A stretch of 64,000 bases of DNA, from the NCBI GenBank assembly GCA_933228675.1, contig OW121743.1, positions 55,617,903 to 55,681,902 on the forward strand, in the 5' to 3' direction. A model generated the notes under the pieces. It was not told the DNA's origin and did no database searches. It was given only the letters and a program-made list of their open reading frames with translations. Position numbers and translations under genes: made by a program. This DNA comes from Stomorhina lunata (Eukaryota > Arthropoda > Insecta > Diptera > Rhiniidae). Below are positions 36,136-47,332 of the stretch, piece by piece (the first letter of the stretch is position 1; every line of letters begins with the position of its first letter).

Positions 36136-36840
36136 ACAAGTAAGAAAGTGCTATAGTCGGTCAAGCCCGACCATACGATACCCTCCACCCCTAAGGTCAA
36201 AGATGTTCTTTTTCGTGTATAAAGACAAACATTTTCTAAATCTTTCCATTATACAAACATTTTTCCAAAACTTTTATATTTAAGCTGTTTCCGTCATTTG
36301 GCCTTATATGAAAACTAGGATCAAATGTGGACCGATAATCAAAAATTGGCAAATTGATTACAGTTTTTACAGATTTATGAGTGTTTTAGAGATTTTTGTC
36401 TCATTTAGTGCGTTTTTACAGAAGAGTTTGTATGGGAGCTATGGTCAAATATTGACCGACTTCAACGAAATTTGATACAGTGATTAATGCTTATATAAAC
36501 AGTATCTGTTTTGAATTTCATGAAAAATGATTGATATTTGTAGCCAAAATATTAATTCCGGGAAGCGGGAATTAATTTTGACGAATTTCAATAGCCATGG
36601 TCCCACTATCTGTGCCAAATTTCATTAAATTATCTTAAGATTGCGACCTGCACTTTAATTACATGGTTTTTATGGGGGTCCAGCCAGACGGACGGACGGA
36701 CTGACATCGCTAAATCGATTCAGAAAGTGATTCTAAGCCTATTGGTATGCCAAAAGGTGGGACAAATATTTCTATCCCTTACATACATCACCACAAACTT
36801 ATAACACCCTTTCCACCTATGGTGGGGAAGGGTATAATTA
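36136..36840 (+). mobile_element. DINE-1-like interspersed repeat, copy 1
   Basis: About 705 bp. It starts ACAAGTAAGAAAGTGCTATA, then GTCGGTCAAGCCCGACC (a hairpin) and CATACGATACCC. It ends with ACCCTTTCCACCTATGGTGG, then GGAAGGGTATAAT, another hairpin. A GGACGGACGGACGGAC microsatellite sits at ~36690. Conserved blocks without coding capacity, an inner GTCC/GGAC microsatellite and a 3' hairpin resemble Drosophila DINE-1/INE-1 (non-autonomous Helitron/Helentron). At least three more copies lie in this window. Confidence 0.7.
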
Positions 36841-38048
36841 AGTCTATTGGAAAAATTTTTCAAAAATATCGAAAAAGAAAAGTTTCTTTTTTTTTCGAAA
36901 AAAATTAAATTTTTTAACTTTGAAGAATTTTTCTATATAATAAACTTTTTATAATTAAAATTTTTTTTCTTCTAGTTCATTTAGAAATTTATCGACAATC
37001 TTATAATATTTTTACCAAAATTTTCCGTCTTACCGAAAATGAGTTATAAGCCAAAAAGAGATTAAAAGTCATGCCAAAAAATGCAAAAAAAAATGTTTGA
37101 AGTCAAATATCTCTTAAACTATAAGAGATAAGATAATACATTAAACATGTTTTCTCTTAATTTTTCTTAAGAAGTTTACGAAAATGTAAAAATCGGACCC
37201 ACTTGGCGAAAGGTAAACTCACCCAAAGCTTTTACAAGCCCGAGGTGGGCAACTATGATAAACTGTGGAGCCCACTGTGCTACCGATTGATATCTTATTA
37301 ATAATTTTTTAAAATCACAACTGCCGTTAAAATATTTATAAAAAAAATAAACATTTAATATATAATTTGCCTTAATTTTTTTTTTCAAAGTTATTGTTTA
37401 TTTGTTTTTTAATTATTTAATTTCCCTGATATAGCGAAAAACAGGCAGAGACAGTCGCAAGTACTATTAAGTTATTGTGGGTTTGTCGTCATTTATAATT
37501 TATTTAAACATTTTATTTACAATTTTCTTTTGTATTAATTTTACGTTGTTGTTTATTTACACAAAAAAAACATAATAAAATAAATAAACAATGAAAGTAT
37601 TTTAGTAATAATAATAATGATTATGATCATTATCATTATTATTAAATAATAAAGTGTAAAATAAAGCAAATAAACTTGTAAAAGTGACATAAATTTATTA
37701 AACTAAACAAAATGATAAGAACTAACATTTGCCACCACAATTCGAGTCGTTCTAATACTTTTTTTATTTTGTTATTTTATTGTTCATTCAAACTTTTATA
37801 TTAAGTTATAACCTACAGATGAGACAGAGTTTATTAAATTATTATCAGTTTTTGTCTGAAATTATTTAGAATTTTTATGGCTTTCTTTATGACTCAAATT
37901 ATATTTTTGTAGACAGTAATTTACTTATTTGTTTAGTATTTCAATATGTGGGAAATTGTTATCGGTAGAAATTTAAATTTCTTTAAATTGTTCTATTTAA
38001 AATATTTTTTCTGTTTTAAAATTTTTAATATTAGGTATTTTATTATTC
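36841..38048. other. Low-copy AT-rich DNA
   Basis: No gene is supported. On the minus strand near 37190-37290 there is a tRNA A-box-like word (TAGCACAGTGG), noted as a weak SINE hint. An ATTATGATCATTATCAT-type palindromic tract lies at 37605-37645. Confidence 0.45.
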
Positions 38049-40703
38049 TATAAAAATAGGAAATTTTTGAAAAATTTCCTATAAAAATAGGAAATTTTTG
38101 AAAAATTTCCTATAAAAATAGGAAATTTTTGAAAAATTTCCTATAAAAATAGGAAATTTTTGAAAAATTTCCTATAAAAATAAGAAATTTTTGAAAAATT
38201 TCCTATAAAAATAGGAAATTTTTGAAAAATTTCCTATAAAAATAGGAAATTTTTGAAAAATTTCCTATAAAAATAGGAAATTTTTGAAAAATTTCCTATA
38301 AAAATAGGAAATTTTTGAAAAATTTCCTATAAAAATAGAAAACTTTTGAAAAATTTCCTATAAAAATAGGAAATTTTTGAAAAATTACCTATGAAAATAG
38401 GAAATTTTTGAAAAATTTCCTATAAAAATAGGAAATTTTTGAAAAATTTCTTATAAAAATAGGAGATTTTTGGAAAATTTCCTATAAAAATAGGAGATTT
38501 TTGGAAAATTTCCTATAAAAATAGGAAATTTTTGAAAAAATTCCTATAAAAATAGGAAATTTTTGAAAAATTTCCTATAAAAACAGGAAATTTTTGAAAA
38601 ATTTCCTATAAAAACAGGAAATTTTTGAAAAATTTCCTATAAAAATAGGAAATTTTGAAAAATTTCCTATAAAAATAGGAAATTTTTGAAAAATTTCCTA
38701 TAAAAATAGGAAATAGGAAATTTTTGAAAAATTTCCTATAAAAACAGGAAATTTTTGAAAAATTTCCTATAAAAACAGGAAATTTTTGAAAAATTTCCTG
38801 TTTTTATAGGAAATTTTTCAAAAATTTCCTATTTTTATAGGAAATTTTTCAAAAATTTCCTATAAAAATAGGAAATTTTTGAAAAATTTCCTATAAAAAT
38901 AGGAAATTTTTGAAAAATAGGAAATTTTTGAAAAATTTCCTATAAAAATAGGAAATTTTTGAAAAATTTCCTATAAAAATAGGAAATTTTTGAAAAATTT
39001 CCTATAAAAATAGGAAATTTTTGAAAAATTTCCTATAAAAATAGGAAATTTTTGAAAAATTTCCTATAAAAATAGGAAATTTTTGAAAAATTTCCTATAA
39101 AAATAGGAAATTTTTGAAAAATTTCCTATAAAAATAGGAAATTTTTGAAAAATTTCCTATAAAAATAGGAAATTTTTGAAAAATTTCCTATAAAAATAGG
39201 AAATTTTTGAAAAATTTCCTATAAAAATAGGAAATTTTTGAAAAATTTCCTATAAAAATAGGAAGTTTTTGAAAAATTTCCTATAAAAATAGGAAATTTT
39301 TGAAAAATTTCCTATAAAAATAGGAAATTTTTGAAAAATTTCCTATAAAAATTGGAAATTTTTGAAAAATTTCCTATAAAAATAGGAAATTTTTGAAAAA
39401 TTTCCTATAAAAATAGGAAATTTTTGAAAAATTTCCTATAAAAATCGGAAATTTTTGAAAAATTTCCTATAAAAATAGGAAACTTTCGAAAAATTTCCTA
39501 TAAAAATAGGAAATTTTTATAAAATTTCCTATAAAAATAGGAAATTTTTGAAAAAATTCCTATAAAAATAGGAAATTTTTGAAAAATTTCCTATAAAAAT
39601 AGGAAATTTTTGAAAAATTTCCTATGAAAATAGGAAATTTTTGAAAAATTTCCTATGAAAATAGGAAATTTTTGAAAAATTTCCTATGAAAATAGGAAAT
39701 TTTTGAAAAATTTCCTATGAAAATAGGAAATTTTTCAAAAATTTCCTATTTTCATAGGAAATTTTTCAAAAATTTCCTATTTTTATAGGAAATTTTTCAA
39801 AAATTTCCTATTTTTATAGGAATTTTTTCAAAAATTTCCTATTTTTATAGGAAATTTTATAAAAATTTCCTATTTTTATAGGAAATTTTTCGAAAGTTTC
39901 CTATTTTTATAGGAAATTTTTCAAAAATTTCCGATTTTTATAGGAAATTTTTCAAAAATTTCCTATTTTTATAGGAAATTTTTCAAAAATTTCCTATTTT
40001 TATAGGAAATTTTTCAAAAATTTCCAATTTTTATAGGAAATTTTTCAAAAATTTCCTATTTTTATAGGAAATTTTTCAAAAATTTCCTATTTTTATAGGA
40101 AATTTTTCAAAAACTTCCTATTTTTATAGGAAATTTTTCAAAAATTTCCTATTTTTATAGGAAATTTTTCAAAAATTTCCTATTTTTATAGGAAATTTTT
40201 CAAAAATTTCCTATTTTTATAGGAAATTTTTCAAAAATTTCCTATTTTTATAGGAAATTTTTCAAAAATTTCCTATTTTTATAGGAAATTTTTCAAAAAT
40301 TTCCTATTTTTATAGGAAATTTTTCAAAAATTTCCTATTTTTATAGGAAATTTTTCAAAAATTTCCTATTTTTATAGGAAATTTTTCAAAAATTTCCTAT
40401 TTTTATAGGAAATTTTTCAAAAATTTCCTATTTTTCAAAAATTTCCTATTTTTATAGGAAATTTTTCAAAAATTTCCTATTTTTATAGGAAATTTTTGAA
40501 AAATTTCCTATAAAAATAGGAAATTTTTGAAAAATTTCCTATAAAAACAGGAAATTTTTGAAAAATTTCCTATAAAAACAGGAAATTTTTCAAAAATTTC
40601 CTATTTTTATAGGAAATTTTTCAAAAATTTCCTGTTTTTATAGGAAATTTTTCAAAAATTTCCTGTTTTTATAGGAAATTTTTCAAAAATTTCCTATTTT
40701 TAT
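38049..40703. repeat. 31-bp palindromic tandem array forming a ~2-kb inverted repeat
   Basis: About 86 units of 31 bp, each made of GGAAATTTTTGAAAAATTTCC (a 10-bp perfect inverted repeat around one base) plus TATAAAAATA. Unit orientation switches near 38799, 38861, 39735, 40496 and 40580. From about 38.7 to 40.7 kb the array is one large palindrome centred at about 39690, because rare variants are mirrored at equal distances on both sides (listed as a finding). The right edge is the terminus of the piggyBac element at 40704. Confidence 0.95.
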
Positions 40704-40718
40704 CCCTTTCATGCATTT

Positions 40719-40734
40719 GTTGTATGCATACAAC
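40719..40734. promoter_or_regulatory. 16-bp perfect palindrome, subterminal in piggyBac
   Basis: GTTGTATGCATACAAC, 15 bp inside the piggyBac terminus. A near-copy lies at 41068-41083, differing only in the central bases. It may be a transposase-binding or transcription-factor site; the function is inference. Confidence 0.55.
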
Positions 40735-41067
40735 ATCAATTTTCAAGAGTCTATTACACATTTCTAACGGTAAATTTTGCAAAAACAAATTTTACAAACA
40801 CATGGTAGAGATCTTTAAGTCAGTTTTGTCTTTGCTTGAACGTTTTAAAACAATTTTTGTGCCGCACATTTTAATTTATGTTCACTAAAGTTTATAAATT
40901 TTTATATTGTGAAATTTGTGAAAAAATAAGTGCTCAATTTTTAAAGAAAATATTAAAATAACTAAGTGACGATTTTTTCCCTATTAGATTGTTTCCTAAT
41001 GAAGTGAAATAAAACAAAAAAAGGTAAAAATATGATTCATTTGGTTTTGACACGCTTGAATGCTCCT

Positions 41068-41083
41068 GTTGTATATATACAAC
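41068..41083. promoter_or_regulatory. Second 16-bp palindrome upstream of the piggyBac ORF
   Basis: GTTGTATATATACAAC, 114 bp before the transposase ATG and 349 bp from the related palindrome at 40719. Both are followed by AT and share GTTGTAT..ATACAAC. It could be an internal binding site or part of the promoter. Confidence 0.5.
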
Positions 41084-41197
41084 ATGGTGCATAAATGGAG
41101 GTTTTTTTGTTTTTTATTTTGATTATTTTTCTCTTTTTTGTAATGGATTGTTACTTCTTTTCTAGCATTTTATTTGTTTTTTCCTGTTTAATCTACC

Positions 41198-42751
41198 ATG
41201 GACCGACAAAAGGGATTATCAGCTGAAGAAATTAAACAAATTCTTGAGTTCAATTGGGATGATTCAGAGGCCGAAGCAGAACCCGAAGAACTGATAGACT
41301 TTTCAGTGGATGAAGCCAGCGTTCTAAATAAAATATGTGAAGATATGACCACTGAAGATTTTCACAACATTGAACTTGAAGAAGATACGGAACTTCAGTG
41401 TTCTGATTTGGAGGAAATTGACAGCACAATTAGAAATTCTGAAAAAGAAGAGCATTCATTTTCAAAAGTGGATTTAAAAAAGTTAAAATGGAGAAAAAAA
41501 GACATACAAACAAATGACAAGCTATGGAATCAGCCAATAGATAATGATGTTGTAGTTCAAACTCCTTTGGAATATTTTAAAAAGTTTTTTGATGACAACA
41601 TGATAAATAAAATTGTTGAAGAGACAAATCTTTATTCCGTAATTCAAAGCGGAACTTCCGTGAATGTAACTTTCAAAGAAATGGAAAAGTACTTAGGCAT
41701 CCTTCTTCACATGGGGATCGTAAAATTTCCAGAAATGAGAATGTTTTGGCAGGCCGATTTTAAACTTCCTTTAATAGATGCAGCAATGACTGGAAAACGT
41801 TTTGAAAAAATTAAACAGTACTTACATTTTTCCAGTGACGACAAGAAAAAAGGCGAGACTGGCTATGACAAGTTGCAAAAGATAAAGCCAATCTTAGAGG
41901 GCTTCCGAAATAATTGTTTAAAAGTTCCTACAGAGCAGCACCACTGCATTGATGAGCAGGTTATACCATTTAAAGGAAGGCAACACTTAAAACAATACAA
42001 CCCCAAAAAGCCTCATAAATGGGGGTTTAAAATGTTCACAAGATGTGGAAAATCAGGTATTATATATGACTTCGCTATGTACATCGGAGAAGGAACATGC
42101 CCTAGTTATGGCCTAGGTATTTCGTCAGATATTGTTGTTCATTTGCTGAAGGGCTTACCTGAACATCAAAACTACCAGGTCTTTTTTGATAATTGGTTTA
42201 CATCATTTCATTTGATGAAAATTCTCAAAGATAAAGGCTTTATTGCAACCGGAACAGTTCGAAGTAATCGTTTAGGGAAGGTTGACCTGGATTCAGACGC
42301 TAATTTGAAAATGAAAGGCCGAGGTTCGTATGACCATAGAGTGGAATTACATCATGATATAATAGTTGTGAAATGGTATGACAACAAAGCGGTACAGCTA
42401 ATGTCCACAGACTATGGAATTGAACCAATATTATCATGCCGCCGATGGAATCAGAAAGATAAAAAGCATATAGAAATTCCAACGCCAAATATTGTTCAAC
42501 AATATAATTGTTTTATGGGAGGTGTAGACTTAGCAGATATGCTCTGTGAGTTGTATAGAATCAACCATCGCTCTCGAAAATATTATATGCGAATATTTTT
42601 TTGGGTTATTAACTCCGCAGTTACAAATAGTTGGCTGTTATATAGGCGTCATTGTAAGCTTATGAACATCAATGATAAGGAAACTCTAACCTTGATACAG
42701 TTCCAAACAAAAATTTTTGAAAAATTTCCTATAAAAATAGGAAATTTTTGA
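41198..42751 (+). CDS. piggyBac transposase with repeat-derived C-terminal tail (truncated)
   Basis: 517 residues from an ATG in good context (ACCATGG). Residues 1-90 are acidic and probably disordered, as usual for the family. A DDE_Tnp_1_7 domain spans about 120-480. The catalytic aspartates are all visible: D252 in IDEQVIPFKGR, D331 in VFFDNWFTS, D444 and D447 in MGGVDLADML. After T504 the frame leaves transposase sequence and reads array DNA (KIFEKFPIKIGNF, then stop), so the C-terminal Cys-rich zinc-binding domain needed for end recognition is lost. The rest has no stop or frameshift. The catalytic core looks intact, but the protein is unlikely to be active. It is not a domesticated gene on present evidence. 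Confidence 0.92.
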   Translation: MDRQKGLSAEEIKQILEFNWDDSEAEAEPEELIDFSVDEASVLNKICEDMTTEDFHNIELEEDTELQCSDLEEIDSTIRNSEKEEHSFSKVDLKKLKWRKKDIQTNDKLWNQPIDNDVVVQTPLEYFKKFFDDNMINKIVEETNLYSVIQSGTSVNVTFKEMEKYLGILLHMGIVKFPEMRMFWQADFKLPLIDAAMTGKRFEKIKQYLHFSSDDKKKGETGYDKLQKIKPILEGFRNNCLKVPTEQHHCIDEQVIPFKGRQHLKQYNPKKPHKWGFKMFTRCGKSGIIYDFAMYIGEGTCPSYGLGISSDIVVHLLKGLPEHQNYQVFFDNWFTSFHLMKILKDKGFIATGTVRSNRLGKVDLDSDANLKMKGRGSYDHRVELHHDIIVVKWYDNKAVQLMSTDYGIEPILSCRRWNQKDKKHIEIPTPNIVQQYNCFMGGVDLADMLCELYRINHRSRKYYMRIFFWVINSAVTNSWLLYRRHCKLMNINDKETLTLIQFQTKIFEKFPIKIGNF

Positions 42752-43765
42752 AAAATTTCCTATAAAAATAGGAAATTTTTGAAAAATTTCCTATAAAAAT
42801 AGGAAATTTTTGAAAAATTTCCTATAAAAATAGGAAATTTTTGAAAAATTTCCTATAAAAATAGGAAATTTTTGAAAAATTTCCTATAAAAATAGGAAAT
42901 TTTTGAAAAATTTCCTATAAAAATAGGAAATTTTTGAAAAATTTCCTATAAAAATAGGAAATTTTTGAAAAATTTCCTATAAAAATAGGAAATTTTTGAA
43001 AAATTTGCTATAAAAATAGGAAATTTTTGAAAAATTTCCTATAAAAATAGGAAATTTTTGAAAAATTTCCTATAAAAATAGGAAATTTTTGAAAAATTTC
43101 CTATAATAATCGGAAATTTTTGAAAAATTTCCTATAAAAATAGGAAATTTTTGAAAAATTTCCTATAAAAATAGGAAATTTTTGAAAAATTTCCTATAAA
43201 AATAGGAAATTTTTGAAAAATTTCCTATAAAAATAGGAAATTTTTGAAAAATTTCCTATGAAAATAGGAAATTTTTGAAAAATTTCCTATAAAAATAGGA
43301 AATTTTTGAAAAAATTCCTATAAAAATAGGAAATTTTTGAAAAATTTCCTATAAAAAATAGGAAATTTTTGAAAAATTTCCTATAAAAATAGGAAATTTT
43401 TGAAAAAATTCCTATAAAAATAGGAAATTTTTTAAAAATTTCCTATAAAAATATAAAATTTTTGAAAAAATTCCTATAAAAATAGGAAATTTTTGAAAAA
43501 TTTCCTATAAAAAATAGGAAATTTTTGAAAAATTTCCTATAAAAATAGGAAATTTTTGAAAAATTTCCTATAAAAATAAAAAATTTTTGAAAAATTTCCT
43601 ATAAAAATGGGAAGTTTTTGTAAAATTTCCTATTAAAATAGGAAATTTTTATAAAATTTCCTATAAAAAAGGAAATTTTTAAAAAATTTCCTATAAAAAT
43701 GTGAAATTTTTTAAAAATTTCCTATAAAAATTGAAAATTAAAAAAAATCCTTTAAAAATAGAAAG
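42711..43765 (+). repeat. 31-bp array, right of piggyBac
   Basis: About 34 units of the same GGAAATTTTTGAAAAATTTCC plus TATAAAAATA family, nearly all in one orientation. Units are almost identical up to about 43230 and decay to the right (GAAAAAATTCC, AAAAAATAGG and later mixtures). The first units supply the last 13 codons and the stop of the truncated transposase. Confidence 0.95.
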
Positions 43766-46520
43766 TTTTAAAAGCTTGTCGGCCTATGGTATACAAACAT
43801 AAATCCTCATATATTTTGCTTGATGACATTTAAATTTGATCTCCTCCTCTAAAAAGCGATCCCCATTAAAGTTGGCTTTTAAAAGCATACACATACATAT
43901 ACATTTAATGATTGTTATAAAAACTGAAGTGATTTTTATTAACTGTTCGCAGTTATGGCACCGCACCACTCGGTTGCACAGTTAATAAATGATGTAATTT
44001 TCATGAACACACAAAACAGTTTCCCAAAATAAAAATGGATTTTTGAAAGAGCTACAACGAATCCATTGCACACTTTACTGAAAATCTTTTGTGGGATTCA
44101 AGATTCAAACTAACCCCCTTAATCATAAACGATTAATAAAATTATCAGAGGCTTATAGTTGAAATTTTGTATAGAAAATAACTTTATACTTTATTCAAAA
44201 GTTAGGGGGTTTGATATATAAAAAGAATTGGAGTTGTTTTACTTTTTATTTAAACATCTTATTCTTATAGGTATGCCTTAAAAATCTTGGTGTAGGGCAC
44301 TTAAACTTATAAATAAACCAACAAACATTAATTTACAACATATAAGAGAATTTACTACCACAGTTAGTAGTTCAAAGCTAATAGTTTTGTGGCCAACATC
44401 TGTGTGAGCCCTTATGCTAGCGAGTGTAAACGTATTGGTATTTTATACACTCATACGATAAAAACAGGAAATAGTAAATGCTACAAATACATTCACTTTA
44501 AAATAATATTTATGAAATGTTGACATTTCTATACATTCGTAATACGAATTTCGTATTTGCGTAGGGATGTGTGAAATTGTAAATGTGTAAATCGGTGAAT
44601 GTTTAAGTGTGCTTGCTGTGAATGTTTTGGTAGTTGTTTGCACTCACTCACACTCAGACAAAAGTCATTATTTATTGTGGAATTTTAGTATTGTTTTATC
44701 ATTGATCATAAATTTTTATAGTAAACATATTCTATACATTTAGTAGACATGATCATGAATAAATGTTGTTAAATTATAGCAACTACAAACAAAAAATAAA
44801 CTTATGACAAACTTTTAAATCAAACTTTCTAACAAAATTTCCTACAATAAGCCATTGATAATTTTATAAATGAGGCCCTATGCTCCACTGGGAGTCAAAG
44901 ATAACAGAAGAAGAAGAATTTTATAAATAGTTCAGGAATTAAGGGGTAAGAAAATTGTTATAGTAGCAGACAATAGTCTCAGTATTTATAGTCTGTGTAT
45001 AAAAATTGCATAAAAATGCTAGTTTCAGGAACAAGTTCTCTAATTTCGTCAGAGCACATTCCAAACTAGTAACGCACAGTAGTTTGAAACCAAAAAAAAA
45101 GTGCTAATAAATCTGTATCTTCTAAACTGTAAGTCTGATTGCATCAGTATGTATGAGAGAATTATTGAGGAGGATCCAAGATTTCAGAATTTTGGATTTG
45201 TGGTTACTGTATAGGTAACCAAGTACAGGGCGTTAAAGTAGACTACCTCAGAAGTAAAAAAGATTTTGGATTGTGTAACTCTTTAAATTATAGTCTAATA
45301 TGGTTGATTTTGAAATGAGTTTGAAGAAGAGAAGAAAATATAATAACTGTTATGGGTTTTTAAGTAATTTCATTTCAAAAATAAAAAAAAACATTTTTCT
45401 CTTCGACTTTTTTTAGATTTTGACCCATTGTGCATTCGATACTAAGCTCATAACTTTTTTAAAAAATACTATCATACAGCCAACAGTTCAGAAAACAAAA
45501 TAGTGAAAACCGTTTTCAAATATCTTGAACATTGAATGGTTCAAGATATTTGAAAACGCTGAGAAATTTCCAAAGTCAAATATTTTTCGCTGATCGAAAA
45601 AAGTGCACTTATTTCTTAAAAATATGCTATAAATTTTTTACTTTTTACGAAGAAGTTTTTTATTGAAAGTTAATGTTTTGCTATGTATTCGTAAAGAATG
45701 GGCTTCTAGGATGATTTGAAACCAAAATTTAAGTCAGTGCAGCATTCCCTTTACGTACAGCGTTAAACGAAATTTGTCTAATTTTTAAGAACATTTTTGT
45801 GTTTTCATACATATAACATAAAAATCAAGCCAATTTTGCAAATTTCTGAAATGCAGTCCCATATATTCTCTTTAGATTTCAGAAATAAAAAGTAGCGCGA
45901 ATTCATAAATGAAACCAGAAAACAGAATTTCATAAAAAATGATAATATGATACACTACCCCCTACAATATGCAAATTAACCCCCAGCAACATGATACATT
46001 ACCCCAGTCAATACTCAATTTTACCATCTGGAAACAGGATAGATTATCTGCCCGGCAATATTAACTCCCAAGGCTAAATTATTTACCCTCTGGCAACAAG
46101 CAGCATTATCTCATAGACAACATGCTACAATTCCCCCGACAAGATAGGTTTAGAAGAATATTTATACTCTGCCAATGTCGAACGGTTTTTGGCTGTAAAA
46201 AAGAGCTCGAAGAGAATGGCAACTTAATAGATTCCCCCAATCAAAAACAGATTACGAAATTTTTTTTAGAATCCCAAAAAGTTGAATCCCTGAAATCTTA
46301 CCTAAGGATTTAAAAAAAATCATATTTTAAAATAAGGATATACAATGGATTTACTTTCATAAAATTTGATTACCGAAAAAAATCGATTAGAATATTTCGA
46401 CAAAGATTTATGTTTTTACAGGAAATTTTTCTATATAAAATTTTTAATGTCAATTTTTATAGTTTATTGAAAACAATATAAAATGTTTATAGACAATTTT
46501 TTTATACAAACCTAATATAT
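43766..46520. other. Low-copy DNA, no gene
   Basis: AT-rich sequence. It holds a possible LINE tail with a GAA run at 44875-44925, a short piece resembling LINE sequence near 45025-45075 (AACAAGTTCTCTAATTTCGTC), an inverted word pair around 45520-45550 (TTTCAAATATCTTGAAC), and a CCC-rich degenerate repeat at 45950-46140. Short frames such as 46122-46313 have no domain. Confidence 0.5.
45950..46140. repeat. Degenerate ~23-bp repeat (ACCCCCAGCAACATG)
   Basis: About eight strongly drifted units, such as TACCCCCTACAATATGCAAAT, TAACCCCCAGCAACATGATA, TTACCATCTGGAAACAGGAT and TTACCCTCTGGCAACAAGCA, follow each other at 16-25 bp. It is locally richer in C than its surroundings. No coding sense is evident. 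Confidence 0.55.
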
Positions 46521-47104
46521 TGTCACGAATTTTTAAGTTATCCGCCCCATTGTGCAAAGTTCACTACTTTTAACTCTTCCCCTAGTTTTTTAGAATGTTT
46601 CTGTGATGTTGTTGTTCTGTTTGTGTCTATGAGCAGAGCAACATGTTTCTCTTATATGCTGTAAAGAGTATAGCAACATTTTTCTCTTTTATCTACATTC
46701 TCACTCTGTTACTGTTAACTTCAGATAATCTGTTTGTACAACGTATGAGTGAGTGTGTTCTTGATCATGTGAGAATGTATTGGAACAGGAATGAACATTC
46801 GTAAGCCACATTGTTAGTGTAATCAACGACAGCAGCTCTTCTCTACCGATGGGCAAATATTGTGGGAACAGTTTTAAATGAGACGCGTATAAGAGAACAG
46901 TGAGACTAAGAATATTTGTAAAGCAGTTTTGTGAAGTTTGTTTACAGTTTCTGTGAAAGTGTGTTTAAGTGCTTGCAAAAAGGATTCCTTCCACGTTTTA
47001 AAAGGAAAAACCTAACAATATATTTCCAACCTTAAAAATTAATAAGACGCTGTTTTTAATAAAACTACATGCATCTATTTACTAACGCCCACTTTTATAC
47101 TTCA
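46521..47104 (+). mobile_element. Putative solo LTR (right limit uncertain)
   Basis: The stretch starts TGTCACGAATTTT and contains a TATA-like GCGTATAAGAGAACAG near 46885, a pair of related AGCAACAT...TTCTCTT blocks (46630-46690) and AATAAA near 47056. This resembles LTR organisation of gypsy-type elements. Two right ends are possible: CA at 47016-47017, followed by ATAT as on the left flank, or CA at about 47104, which would include the poly(A) signal. No internal region or second LTR is found nearby. Confidence 0.4.
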
Positions 47105-47332
47105 ATACACAAGAATTTTTATCAAACCCAAACAAAGTGATTACGAATGCTTGCATTTGTACATCGCATATCCTTATATTTACATCCCAACAAACCATTT
47201 CGGAAGTTAAATTTAAATTAGTTGTTGAATAAATTTATTACAAGAAATTTCCAGCATCTTTTTACCACCAAACTTTTTGGCAATACCTTTTAAAATAAGT
47301 TTTGCTATACACTTGTTTAGATAACAATTTAA

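Larger units (their letters stand above)
40704..42710 (+). mobile_element. piggyBac-type DNA transposon, 3'-truncated
   Basis: The left terminus appears to be CCCTTTCATGCATTTG at 40704, with the CCC start usual for piggyBac relatives, followed by a subterminal palindrome. The expected TTAA is not present before it; the flank reads TTTTTAT and is array sequence. About 490 bp of leader precede the transposase ORF. The element stops at about 42710, where the coding sequence runs directly into the 31-bp array, so the C-terminus, 3' UTR, right TIR and right TTAA are all missing. It cannot transpose as it stands. Confidence 0.88.

Noticed and set aside
41198..42751. Domesticated piggyBac-derived host gene
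   Set aside because: The frame is open and the catalytic residues are intact, but the C-terminus is satellite sequence, no intron or host promoter is visible and the left element terminus is attached. Young truncated transposon is simpler.
38049..43765. The palindromic array treated as certain biology
   Set aside because: Such structures are prone to assembly error. I keep it as a finding with the mirrored markers as evidence but do not claim that it is verified.
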